DNA of 64,000 nucleotides from assembly GCA_001643675.2 (NCBI GenBank), contig LSRY02000005.1, positions 1,428,501 through 1,492,500 on the forward strand, read 5' to 3'. Of this stretch, positions 23,814-33,166 are shown in pieces (position 1 is the first letter of the stretch; every line of letters begins with the position of its first letter). Under the pieces are notes generated by a model, which made no database searches, was not told the origin of the DNA, and was given only the letters and a program-made list of their open reading frames with translations. The stretch comes from Monocercomonoides exilis. Its lineage: Eukaryota > Preaxostyla > Oxymonadida > Polymastigidae. A program made the translations under genes and the position numbers.

Positions 23814-25516
23814 GAGAGGAAATATTTCATATAATAAAAATCATAATGAAAAAAAGAAATAATTTTTTTTAAAACCTTTTTCGACTTCAGAATATCGTAA
23901 ATGATGTCCTCCAGCTGCTTCAAATGCAGATGCTTCACTCCATTCTGCTGCCTCGACGACTGAGTCGACGAAAAAGCAGAAGTTTGACTCGAACTTGTCG
24001 CATTTCTGCTTCTGCTTGTGTTGACGAAAGGTGATTGTGTCTGTGAAGATGCACGGGATTTTGGTGATAGAAGACTGCTGTTCTTACCGCCGCTGTATCG
24101 TTTGCTCCGGTTCAGCTCATTTGCTGCTCCTTCTCCTCTTCCTTTCTCTTTGTCACCATCTTCGTCTTCGTCTTCTTCCTCATCTCCGTCTGCCTCAACA
24201 TCAACACCGCAAAGCCTTTCTTTTTCCCTCAGTTCTTTCCGAAGACGCTGGTTTTCAGCCTTCAGAAGACGGATATCTTCAGCACGTGCAGCCTTTTTAT
24301 CAATAGAAAAAAAAAATTTTTTTTTGTCAAACATTTGAAGAATTCAAAATTCAATAATAATTTTGCAATTGCACATAAATTCTTTAATAACTTTCAATAA
24401 CAAAGCTAAGCAAACCGAATCGAATTGTGCTAATGACCGCTCGGAATCAGTCTTGCTGCATTCGCTATTTTGATTAAAATCTTAAATAAGAAAAAAATAT
24501 AAATTCATATTCGGGGAAAAAAAATGAAAACATTCAGAAATAAATTCTTCCAACTTAGCAAAGGTATAAGCAAACCTTCAGCGAGCTTATAAAGTGCCGT
24601 TTCGAGTGGCAATATCGTGTCTTTGCTGCATTTCCCCTCTAAATTATCTGCTGTCGCCTTTTCATTTCCCAGCGAAGCAGCCGCACTGTCTTTGATTGCC
24701 AATCGAAAACCTGTATTTAAAATGGAATTATTAATTAAGAAATAAATTTTCAAGTAAATAAAATGAAATGATTCATACGGGATCGTAGGAGATGTTGCAA
24801 TTCTTGGACTGCCACTACAGATAACGCTTTTCTTAATAATGGATCAACATCTTTGTGAAAAATCGAAAATGTCAATGAACAATATATGTTAGAAAGCAAA
24901 AAAATCTTCTAGCTTACCAGTTGAAATGGCTTTCCATTTTTGAGTTAGTTGATTTAAAGATTCTTGATATGACGAAATGTGTTTCTCTTTTTGCTCGTCT
25001 GAAAAAAGTAAAGAGGCATCAAGAAGATGGCGAAACTCCGAAATATTCTCTAAAGTTTGAAAATTTTAGCAAGAAAATAAAATATTTCAAAAATTAGCTA
25101 AAACATGCCTTCCACATCGCTTTGAGTTAAATAAGGTTGAACTTTAAATAATGATGTTATTCAAATTTGAGGTTGAATAAAGATAGATTTGCAAGCGAAA
25201 AATACAATATACCTTCTGCATTTTCTGAAACTACAGTTTGTTCAATTGGCAGAACGATTTCAATTCCGTCTTGGAGAAGTTGTTCTTTCACAATGTCAAA
25301 TGATTCAAAACAATTTCCTCCAATGTTTATTTGCTTCAGAGCGGGGAACCCCTTCAAGCTCGGCAATGTTTGCAACTTGTTATTTGAAACATCAAGCGAA
25401 ATAAGCATTGGGAAGGCCTTTAAAAGTGGAACTAAATCATCGATTGATTCGAGCCCTAATCCCGACAGCGCGATGTGAGTTGTTGTACTCTGATTCAATT
25501 TGAGAATAACATCCAT
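21537..25516 (-). CDS. LRR and coiled-coil protein, possibly ciliary
   Basis: Ten exons: 25213-25516, 25109-25141, 24918-25049, 24779-24850, 24576-24710, 24416-24480, 23876-24292, 22575-23693, 21801-22277, 21537-21698; 971 residues. Residues 1-100 form leucine-rich repeats (LVPLLKAFPMLISLDVSNNKL and the next unit). A helical region follows, then a coiled coil (IRLLKAENQRLRKELREKE). A conserved-looking block comes next: LEDIIYDILKSKKKYDQKC, LKRETMEEYLSTFLNMRYGL, NEIDEEYFD. I recall similar YDxKC..RETME..L..KYGL blocks in uncharacterised proteins of ciliated protists, so a flagellar role is a guess. Acidic, Thr/Ser-rich and Lys/Glu-rich segments separate the folded parts. Intron 2 appears to use a GC donor. 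The intron at 22278-22574 holds a (GA)n microsatellite. Confidence 0.72.
22344..22431. repeat. (GA)n microsatellite in an intron
   Basis: Nearly pure GA dinucleotides on the plus strand, broken by two AATG interruptions and preceded by A-rich CAAAA runs. It lies within the intron 22278-22574 of the LRR gene, so the transcript carries a long CU-rich tract upstream of the 3' splice site. Confidence 0.9.
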
Positions 25517-25700
25517 GAGAACCGCACGAAGTTATTTGGATGCTTGAAAAAAGAAAAAAGAAATATCTTTAAATCAGATCGTAACCACAATTTCAGTCTT
25601 TAATTCATGTTCAAACTTATATTAAAAAAAGTATTATTATTACAATAAACAATGTATGACAATACTCATAAAAATAAAGGCTTAAAAAAATTCCTCGAAA

Positions 25701-28700
25701 TCAAACATCATCAGCCAAATCCATTATCTTCTTTTGGTTTTGCATCCAACTCTCCAATACCTCAACGCCTAAACTTAATTCATCATCCTCTCTTTGCCTC
25801 AAAAAGTCATTGAATTTTAGCTCCTTCGCTTGCGGTGCGTCTCTCTCTATTATTCGCACTTTTGTGCTCGTTGCATTCGGCAGGCGAACATTTATAGAAA
25901 ATAATGGGGCGCATTCATCATCAGCACGTAAAATTGGAGTAGAGGCAGAGAAAAACGAAGATGTGTCTGCAGAGCACTGAGAAAGTGGAGATTGCGGAGG
26001 GGTTTCAGAAAGGCTGGGAGACAGCAAATCCTGGTGAGATTGGGAACAAGCATGATCATCATTATCATCATTATCATCATTATCATTATCAGACGAAGAA
26101 GAAGGCTGCTGAATTTGCATTTGAGAAGGCGAGAAATGAGGTGAAAGCTGGCTCTGATTGGCATCTGCACCACAAGGCGAAGATGAAGATGAAGACGAAG
26201 ACGAAGACGAAGGCAGGGCAAGTGAATGGAACGAAGGGGTACCTTCTCCGTAGAGTGAAATGTGTGCAGATGGCAAGCTCTCGTCAAACGCTGAGCAAAA
26301 CGAGCTGTCCTCGTCAACATAGTCAGGTGCAGCATGAGAAGGCAGAGACGGCTGATAAGACGAAGACACAGAAAAATAGGCCGATTGAGACGTGGCTGAG
26401 CGGCGGGAGATTGAGAGTGCATCTGCTTGTGAGCTTCGAAACGCCTTGATTGATTCTTTTTCTCTTCTGATTGCTTCTCGTTGGCTGGGATGTGTCTTCA
26501 CAGAAGATTGAGTGCTGATGTCACCATCTGATGAATGCTTGCTATCAAACGCATGAAAAGCAGACTGCGAAGAAGCAACAATGTTGGGAGTCGACGGCTT
26601 GCTCGACTCGGCCGAGCAGATCTGAGACTGAACATTAGATGGAAACTGTGTTTTTTGATTCTGGTTAGCTGAATTTGCATTCCCATGTGTATATCCATGT
26701 GCATCTCCATGTGTATATCCATGTCCTTGTGCGTGTGAGTGTGCCTGTGAAAGAACTGGAGGCTGCGCAGTGGGCGGAGCATATGTCCAGGAATACGGAG
26801 GATACGGCTGGGGCAGCCTTGAAGTGCCTTGGCTCTGCTCAGAAGAGACAGAAGAAACAGAGGAACAGTTGGAGTTAGCGTTTGAGTTGGCGATGAATGG
26901 AGGGAGCGAAGGAAGAGAAGCAGCTGAATGTGCAGAATGTGCAGAAGAGCAGCGGAGGCTACGGGCCGACAAATCATCGGCCTCTGAGAAAGCAGAGGAA
27001 AAGGAATCCGAATGCTGAAGTGAATGAGTTGAATGAGCAGAATGAATAGAAGGTTGCTTTTCCCTGGCTTCTGAAGCAAATTGCTGTGAAGTGTCTCCGT
27101 CTTCGCCATCGCTCTTTTCTTTCGCTTGCAATCTCTTTGCTGATTCCTTCTTTGCACGCCTCTTTCCATCGGAATCTGAACGTTTGTGCTTCGCAACTCC
27201 ACCTCGTCCATTTCTCGTTGCTGATCTCTTCTCTTCTTTCATCTTCTCATTCACATTTTCCTCATTCTTCTCTTTCGCTCCTGTTTCTGTGTCTGTTCCC
27301 ATTCCCATCTCCATTCCAGACTCCATTTCCTTCTCCTCCTCTTTCTCCTCTTTCTCCGCTCTCTTCCCCATCTCCATTCCATTCCCCATCTCCTCTTCCT
27401 CCACATCTCTGTCTGAATCGTTGTCCTCCTCATACATCGGCACAGTCATCGGCGTTATCGGCGTCTCCAGCGGCAGCTCCGGCGGCTGCGACGGAGGCGG
27501 CTGGGGGCGCGGGAGGAGGATGGTGGAGGCAAGCTTCGGAGAATGCGAAGGTGTTATTTGGATCTGCTGCACTTGCTGCGACGCGGAGAAAGTGCACTGC
27601 GAGTTGCGCGCACTGCCTGGCGCTGAAGAAGGCGCAGCTTCTGCATCAGAGGGGAATCCATCTTCTGCTTGAGACAATTCGTGTTTATTTCGTTTGCTCT
27701 TGCTCTTTTTGTGTGAAATGGATTCTCTTCTTCTTTCGACTCCTTGCAAGTCAAACAGCACACATCGGTCTGCTTTATCGCGAATGCTCACATCATCCTG
27801 AGCAGGTTTCAATGAATGATCGCTGACAGGAAAGCTGCCATTCTCTTCTTTCTCTTTTTCCTCCATTCCGTCTCTGTAAAACGACCTTGTTGTCTTCTGT
27901 TCACATTGCTCATATTGTTCATTGTCTTCTTCACTCTTCTCATTCCCTTCCTCCATTCCCTTCTGCTTCCCTATTTCCATTTTCCCCTCATCATCCGATG
28001 CAGTCAACCCCTTTTCTCCAGTTCTCTGCCTGCCCATCGATCCAGCTGACACAGAACATTGCAGTGAGCGTCTGTGTGATGTCTTTGAGCGTGTGGAAGA
28101 GGCCACCGGGAGCGACAGAAGAGAAGGCGGGTGCGACTCGTCCCGCTCAGCAGACTGCATCTGGCGCAGCTGCAGCGGAGGAATCACAGGCGCTGAGGTG
28201 GTTGAATGAAGTGAGTGCAGTGAGTGCGGTGATTGCATTGAATGACGCGAGAAAAGCGTTTCGTCTCTTTTCTCTGTCTCTTGTTTTTCTTGTGGAACAG
28301 CAGAAGACTTGCGGGTTTTCCTCGTTCGCTTTGAAGGAGTCTGTGACGCGGCTGTGTTGTGTGAATTCAGCGTTTCCCTTTCGACTGCAACGGAACGCTG
28401 CTCTTCCACAGACAGAATCTGCGGCGTCATCACATCTTGTCGCGGTTTCAGTGATTCTCTTTCTTCTTTTCCTTCTTTTCCTTCTTCTTCTTCGTCTTCT
28501 TCATTCCCTTGTGCTTCAAGCGCAGCTGGCTGCTGCGATGCCAAAGAAGTGACAGTGTGTCTTGTTCTGACTGAGCTCGGCGTCTGCATTCGGGCAGGCG
28601 TCAGGGGCTGTGGCTCAACCTGAGACAAACTGGGTGATTGAGAGCCAGCCAACAGTTCATTCTGTTGTTGTTGTTGTAGCAAATGTTGCTGCTGTTGGCT

Positions 28701-30854
28701 GAGCTGCTTCTGCATCTGCTCCATTTGCTCTCGTACCTGCTGCATCTGCTCTGTCATCATTCGGAAGAGCTCAGATTCTCTCATGTTGGCCTCCTCCTTC
28801 AGCGCCTTTTCGGCTTTGTCTTCTTTGGCAGTTTCCTGTTTGGACTCTTCTTCGAATTCTATTTTTCCTTCTTTCTCCTCTTTCTCCTCTTTCTCTGTTT
28901 TCACTTCTTTCTCTTTCTCTTCCTTTTCAATTTCAGCTGCTTTTTGACTCGAAACAGCATTCTTTGCTTCATTTCCCTCAAGTGGTGAAGTCGATGTTCC
29001 TGAAGAAATAACAGCGCTTTTCTTCTTTTTCTTCTTTTTCTTCATCAGCTGCCTCAACTCTTCCTTTCTTTTCCTTTCGTTTGCTTCTCTTATTTCTCGT
29101 TCTTGCCTTTCTTTCTCTTCTCTTTCTTTCTCCTCCTTCTCTTTCTCCTCCTTCTTTTTCCTTTCCAACTCCTCCTCCTCCTCCTCTCTCTTCCTTCTCA
29201 TCTCGTATGCTTTCTTCTCCTGGTTCTTCTTCACCCACGCAATCTGCGCACCCTCAATAGCCTGCCTCAGCTGCTCCTCGTCTTTCTTCTTCAGCCCCCA
29301 CACACTCCCTTGCTCCGCAGCCTTCGCCGCTGCATTCGTCGACTGATGCACCGAAATCTCAATCTTCACTTTCGGATTCAGCTGTATCGCAATCACACCT
29401 ACAAGCGGATCGTCTTCTCCTTCGTTCTCGCGCCCAGCCTGGCTTGATTCGTCGGATTCTTCTCCTCTTTTGCCTGCAAACCTTCCTCCATATTGACTGT
29501 ATTCCTTCTCTGACTCGACCTTTTTCACATTTTCTTTAAGAAGCCCGCCGCTTCCGCTGTGCAGTTGCTGCATCTGCTGCGACGTCAGAAACTGCCTCTG
29601 TTTAGTCTGCTGCGCTGGCAACGTATTCGAAAGCCTCAAAGGAGATGCAAGTGCCTGCGTGTTGGTGGAAGTGCTGTGCATCCTCTGTGTTTGCGCAAAC
29701 TGCTTGCGAGGAGAAGGCAGTACGGTGAACGGCAAAGGAGATGCGGCCGCTGGAGAAGAAGGCGAATAAGACGTGTCAGACGAAGGAGAATGCGCTTGAA
29801 TAGGACGCCTCGACAATGCGGACGGAGAAAGAGGAGAAAAACGAGAGCGCGACGGAGATTGCAATGAAGAGTGAGGAGCCTTAGTGATAATAGAAGCAGC
29901 ATCATTTGAAGAGGAAATCGATGCTGGAGACGGAGACAATAGAGATGCAGAAGGTGATGCAGACTGAAATGAAGAAGGATAAGTTGGATGAAGTGAATGA
30001 ATTCTCGATCCGTGCGGTTCATCAGAAACAGCTGCCATTGGGCGAGCAGGTGAGAATCGAAAAGCTTCGGTATCAGGAACAAATTGTGGAACAACGCGTC
30101 CACCTTCATGGACAAATCCTGTTAATGGCTTGTTTTGCAGTTGTTCGATATCTATAGGTTGTTTGCTTCCTGGTTGAGACAAGGATTTTAAGTGTTCTGC
30201 CATTTTTTCAGTTGTTAATTCAATTGATCGCTCCTCCATTGAAGAACCAATAAAACTATTTTCCTCATTTGAATTGGTAATAAATTGGTTTTCATCTTCA
30301 TGAAGAAACGCATCATTCGTTTCTTCATTTTTTCTTTCACTTGATTCAAAACTTTGAATGTTCTTTTTTTTCTTCTTCTTTTTCTTTTTCTTTTTCTTTG
30401 TTTCTTCAAGATTATTAATGAATTTCTCTTCGTCTCCATTTCCATCACCATCATCGCCATCATTCCCGGGGACAGAATTATCTTTTCTGTTCTCAAAAAA
30501 TGTGTGAGATTCTTTTTCATCACTTTGATTTCCTTCATGAACTACATTTTCTGAAGAATCTTCTTCATTCTTCGTTGATGCATTATCTTCTGCTTCGGTT
30601 TGCAGCTGATATTGCCTTGCAACATCTCCCACCATTAGAATTAAAAGACATGAAATTTTTTGTTGATAATTGTCCTGCTCAATGAATGTATGTTGAATAT
30701 GGAATAAATTAAGCTGATTGAAAAGATAAAAATAAATCCCTTTCAAAATTTGCTTTTGGCATTGTGTTTTAAAAAACCAGTCAGCCACTGAGAATTTTGA
30801 AAAAGTGCAATCTGAAAAACGTTTTTTGAACGTTTGCCCATCATCGAGAATCAT
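25701..30854 (-). CDS. Unrecognised 1717-residue charged, coiled-coil protein
   Basis: One open frame from the ATG at 30854 to TGA; 1717 residues. I do not recognise the family. In order: a hydrophobic N-terminus (MILDDGQTFKKRF), acidic linker, poly-Lys (13 residues), Ser/Pro-rich region, a globular segment VIAIQLNPKVKIEISVH with KKKDEEQLRQAIEGAQIAWV, long E/K/R coiled coils, a Q-rich coiled coil (MQQVREQMEQMQKQL), many polar low-complexity stretches, a HGYTHGDAHGYTHGNA repeat, and a globular end (SINVRLPNATSTKVRIIER, LGVEVLESWMQNQKKIMDLA). The two globular segments share a strand-turn-strand pattern followed by a helix, as in small beta-grasp repeats. Positions 30675-30788 could be a 114-bp intron (GTGGCT..CAG, phase 0) that happens to be open; removing it would drop a hydrophobic stretch. 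Confidence 0.7.
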   Translation of the reverse strand: MILDDGQTFKKRFSDCTFSKFSVADWFFKTQCQKQILKGIYFYLFNQLNLFHIQHTFIEQDNYQQKISCLLILMVGDVARQYQLQTEAEDNASTKNEEDSSENVVHEGNQSDEKESHTFFENRKDNSVPGNDGDDGDGNGDEEKFINNLEETKKKKKKKKKKKKNIQSFESSERKNEETNDAFLHEDENQFITNSNEENSFIGSSMEERSIELTTEKMAEHLKSLSQPGSKQPIDIEQLQNKPLTGFVHEGGRVVPQFVPDTEAFRFSPARPMAAVSDEPHGSRIHSLHPTYPSSFQSASPSASLLSPSPASISSSNDAASIITKAPHSSLQSPSRSRFSPLSPSALSRRPIQAHSPSSDTSYSPSSPAAASPLPFTVLPSPRKQFAQTQRMHSTSTNTQALASPLRLSNTLPAQQTKQRQFLTSQQMQQLHSGSGGLLKENVKKVESEKEYSQYGGRFAGKRGEESDESSQAGRENEGEDDPLVGVIAIQLNPKVKIEISVHQSTNAAAKAAEQGSVWGLKKKDEEQLRQAIEGAQIAWVKKNQEKKAYEMRRKREEEEEELERKKKEEKEKEEKEREEKERQEREIREANERKRKEELRQLMKKKKKKKKSAVISSGTSTSPLEGNEAKNAVSSQKAAEIEKEEKEKEVKTEKEEKEEKEGKIEFEEESKQETAKEDKAEKALKEEANMRESELFRMMTEQMQQVREQMEQMQKQLSQQQQHLLQQQQQNELLAGSQSPSLSQVEPQPLTPARMQTPSSVRTRHTVTSLASQQPAALEAQGNEEDEEEEGKEGKEERESLKPRQDVMTPQILSVEEQRSVAVERETLNSHNTAASQTPSKRTRKTRKSSAVPQEKQETEKRDETLFSRHSMQSPHSLHSLHSTTSAPVIPPLQLRQMQSAERDESHPPSLLSLPVASSTRSKTSHRRSLQCSVSAGSMGRQRTGEKGLTASDDEGKMEIGKQKGMEEGNEKSEEDNEQYEQCEQKTTRSFYRDGMEEKEKEENGSFPVSDHSLKPAQDDVSIRDKADRCVLFDLQGVERRRESISHKKSKSKRNKHELSQAEDGFPSDAEAAPSSAPGSARNSQCTFSASQQVQQIQITPSHSPKLASTILLPRPQPPPSQPPELPLETPITPMTVPMYEEDNDSDRDVEEEEMGNGMEMGKRAEKEEKEEEKEMESGMEMGMGTDTETGAKEKNEENVNEKMKEEKRSATRNGRGGVAKHKRSDSDGKRRAKKESAKRLQAKEKSDGEDGDTSQQFASEAREKQPSIHSAHSTHSLQHSDSFSSAFSEADDLSARSLRCSSAHSAHSAASLPSLPPFIANSNANSNCSSVSSVSSEQSQGTSRLPQPYPPYSWTYAPPTAQPPVLSQAHSHAQGHGYTHGDAHGYTHGNANSANQNQKTQFPSNVQSQICSAESSKPSTPNIVASSQSAFHAFDSKHSSDGDISTQSSVKTHPSQREAIRREKESIKAFRSSQADALSISRRSATSQSAYFSVSSSYQPSLPSHAAPDYVDEDSSFCSAFDESLPSAHISLYGEGTPSFHSLALPSSSSSSSSSSSPCGADANQSQLSPHFSPSQMQIQQPSSSSDNDNDDNDDNDDHACSQSHQDLLSPSLSETPPQSPLSQCSADTSSFFSASTPILRADDECAPLFSINVRLPNATSTKVRIIERDAPQAKELKFNDFLRQREDDELSLGVEVLESWMQNQKKIMDLADDV

Positions 30855-31150
30855 TATAAAACTCAAATTTTAATATATAATGAAAATGAGATTTGAAATA
30901 TTTCTTCACAATTTGAAAATGTCGTTGATATACGCAATAAAATAAATTTTAATAATCTATAATGATCTCATGCATATTACTTTTTTTGGAAAAATATGAT
31001 AAAAAATTCTAAAAAATAATATATTATTTCTATTTTTAGAAAATGTTTGAGTTTTTTTAAAAATAAAAGCGATTTAGCATAAGTTGCAGTTAATCAAATT
31101 GCAGTTTTGTCTTAAAACGAAAAAAATTGTTTTTGAAATGTTGATATTTC

Positions 31151-32760
31151 ATTATACTCCAATAATTATTCAAAATCGAAAAACTTTCAACCAAAGTCGA
31201 AAAACTTTCAAACGAAATCGAAAATTATTATTCAAAGTTGGAAAACTTTCAACCAAAGTCGAAAAACTTTCAAACGAAATCGAAAATTATTATTCAAAGT
31301 TGGAAAACTTTCAACCAAAGTCGAAAAACTTTCAAACGAAATCGAAAATTATTATTCAAAGTTGGAAAACTTTCAACCAAAGTCGAAAAACTTTCAAACG
31401 AAATCGAAAATTATTATTCAAAGTTGGAAAACTTTCATTCAAAGTCGAAAGTTTTCATCCGAAGTCGAAAAAGTTTCATTCAAAGTCGAAAACTATTATT
31501 CAAAGTCGAAAAAGTTGCAAACGAAATCGAAAAACTTTCAAACAAAGTCGAAAGTTCGAAAAACTTCAAATTTTCAAAAAGATGACAAAAATTAATTCAA
31601 GTCAAAAAACATTGTTTTTGTTGAAATATCAATAACATTTATAATTATAATGATTTTTCATCTTTTTTCCGGTGTTTTTCTTTGCTTTCTTTTGACTAAT
31701 TACAAATTTAAAATTATGAGAGAAATTTTGACATATTTTTATCTCATTTCAGTTGAAAGCACTCTTCTTCACAGAAAATTTACCATCGAAAAATTTTATT
31801 TTTTTTCCTATTTTATGAAGAATGAAGAATACATTATTGACTCTCTAATTTAATGTTTTTTCATCACAAACAACTCATTTCTTATTGAATGAAACAAATG
31901 TTCTAAGATGTGTTTTGAGTTTATTTTTGAATTAATTTTGGTTCGAAATCTTCATAATTTGCAGAAATCAACAATACAAACATTGCTCATAACATTTCCA
32001 AAAACAAAAGAATATTATTATCTTTTGTGGAATACTTTTTATTTAACGTTTATTTTTTTTGTGAAATTTTCGATTTTGATTGAAAGTTTTTCGACATTGA
32101 ATTATTTTTGGTGTATTATTCAAAGTCGGAAAACTTTCATTCAAAGGCGAAAGTTCGAAATTATCAAAAATTTCTACAAGTTGACAAAAATCAAAAAAGT
32201 CAAAAAATTGTTATTGTAGAAATATCGATGATAATAGTAATTTAAATGATTTTTCATCTCTTTTCTGAAATATTTTTGTGCTTCCTTTTGTCCAATTGCA
32301 AAATTTAAATATGAGAGGAATTTAAACACATTTTATCTCATTTCTATTGTTTGTTCATTGCTTTTCAGAAGATTTGCTTAAAAAATTTTCTTGTTTCTGA
32401 TTAACCAACTTGAAAGAAAATGATGAAAACAATATTTCGTCTCTTATTTCGTGTTTTATAAAACAAAATACTTATTTCTTATTAAACGAAACAAATATTT
32501 AGCGTTTCGTTTCGAGTTGATTTTTGAGTTTATTTTTGGTTTGAAACTGTCAAAATTCGCAGAAAACATATTCACAAATATTGTGAAAAATTTTTCTTTT
32601 TTAAAAGAATAAAAATTTTCTTTTCTTGAATGTCTTTTATTAAACATTTATTTTTCATAATTAAAATTTCGATTTCGATTGAAAGTTTTTCGACTTCGAT
32701 TGAAAGTTTTTCGATTATGATTGAAAGCTTTTTGACTTTGAATAATTTTTGGTGTAATAG
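31151..32760. mobile_element. Composite repeat with inverted ends (two tandem units, MITE-like)
   Basis: The left end (31151 onward) and the reverse complement of the right end (up to 32760) share about 25 bp, ATTAYAC..CCAAWAATTATTCAAA, followed by repeated GTCGAAAAACTTTCAA motifs. In the middle, near 32100-32160, a right end (GATTGAAAGTTTTTCGACATT..TTTTTGGTGTA) directly abuts a second left end (TTATTCAAAGTCGGAAAACTTTC). The interiors are diverged direct copies: about 31560-32115 and 32150-32760 share the order ATGATTTTTCATCT, TATCTCATTTC, ACTTCTTATTRAA-like and TTTGAGTTTATTTTTG motifs. No transposase frame is seen, so a non-autonomous element or a locally duplicated satellite is the best description. 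Confidence 0.6.
31172..31467. repeat. 62-bp tandem repeat array
   Basis: The junction GAAAATTATTATTCAAAG recurs at 31220, 31282, 31344 and 31406, an exact 62-bp spacing, with nearly identical copies. Each unit is itself built from smaller variants of CAAAGTCGAAAAACTTTC. Degenerate subunits continue to about 31560. The array forms an expanded left end of the composite repeat. The open frame of period QSRKTFKRNRKLLFKVGKL across it is a by-product of the repeat. Confidence 0.92.
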
Positions 32761-33166
32761 ATGAACATCAAAATTAGCAGCTGATCTTTTTTCCTAAGAA
32801 AATGTTTTATTCTATCTTTGTATTTTTATTGAATCTTTAAACTGTGCTTTCTATTATTTTTTGCTTTTTTAAGAAACAGTATAAAAATAAAACCATTTAG
32901 AAACATTCTGCTTTTTTTAAAAATTTTTACAGGTTGTGTTTGTCAGAAAAATAAAATATATCAACTTTCATTTCACATTCACTAAAAAATTCGAAAAATT
33001 TTATTTTTCATTAGAAATTAATTTTATTGAAACACACTATTTGGAAAAATTAATTAGATTTGTGATAATTGTCATTTGAAACATTATCGAAAAGTGATCC
33101 AAACTCAAAATATATTTTTATTTGAAAATCAACATTGTTTTGTGTTATAGAGGAAGAGCAGGAACC

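Larger units (their letters stand above)
30855..33166. other. Divergent intergenic region containing the repeat element
   Basis: 2.3 kb between the divergent 1717-residue gene and the beta-helix pseudokinase gene. Apart from the composite repeat at 31151-32760 it is plain AT-rich DNA. The last 400 bp before 33167 would hold the pseudokinase promoter; no element is recognised. Confidence 0.55.

Noticed and set aside
31084-31635. Open frame of 183 codons with period FNQSRKTFKRNRK
   Set aside because: It is a by-product of the tandem array: 62 is not a multiple of 3, so all three frames give the same peptide repeat, and there is no domain or splice context.
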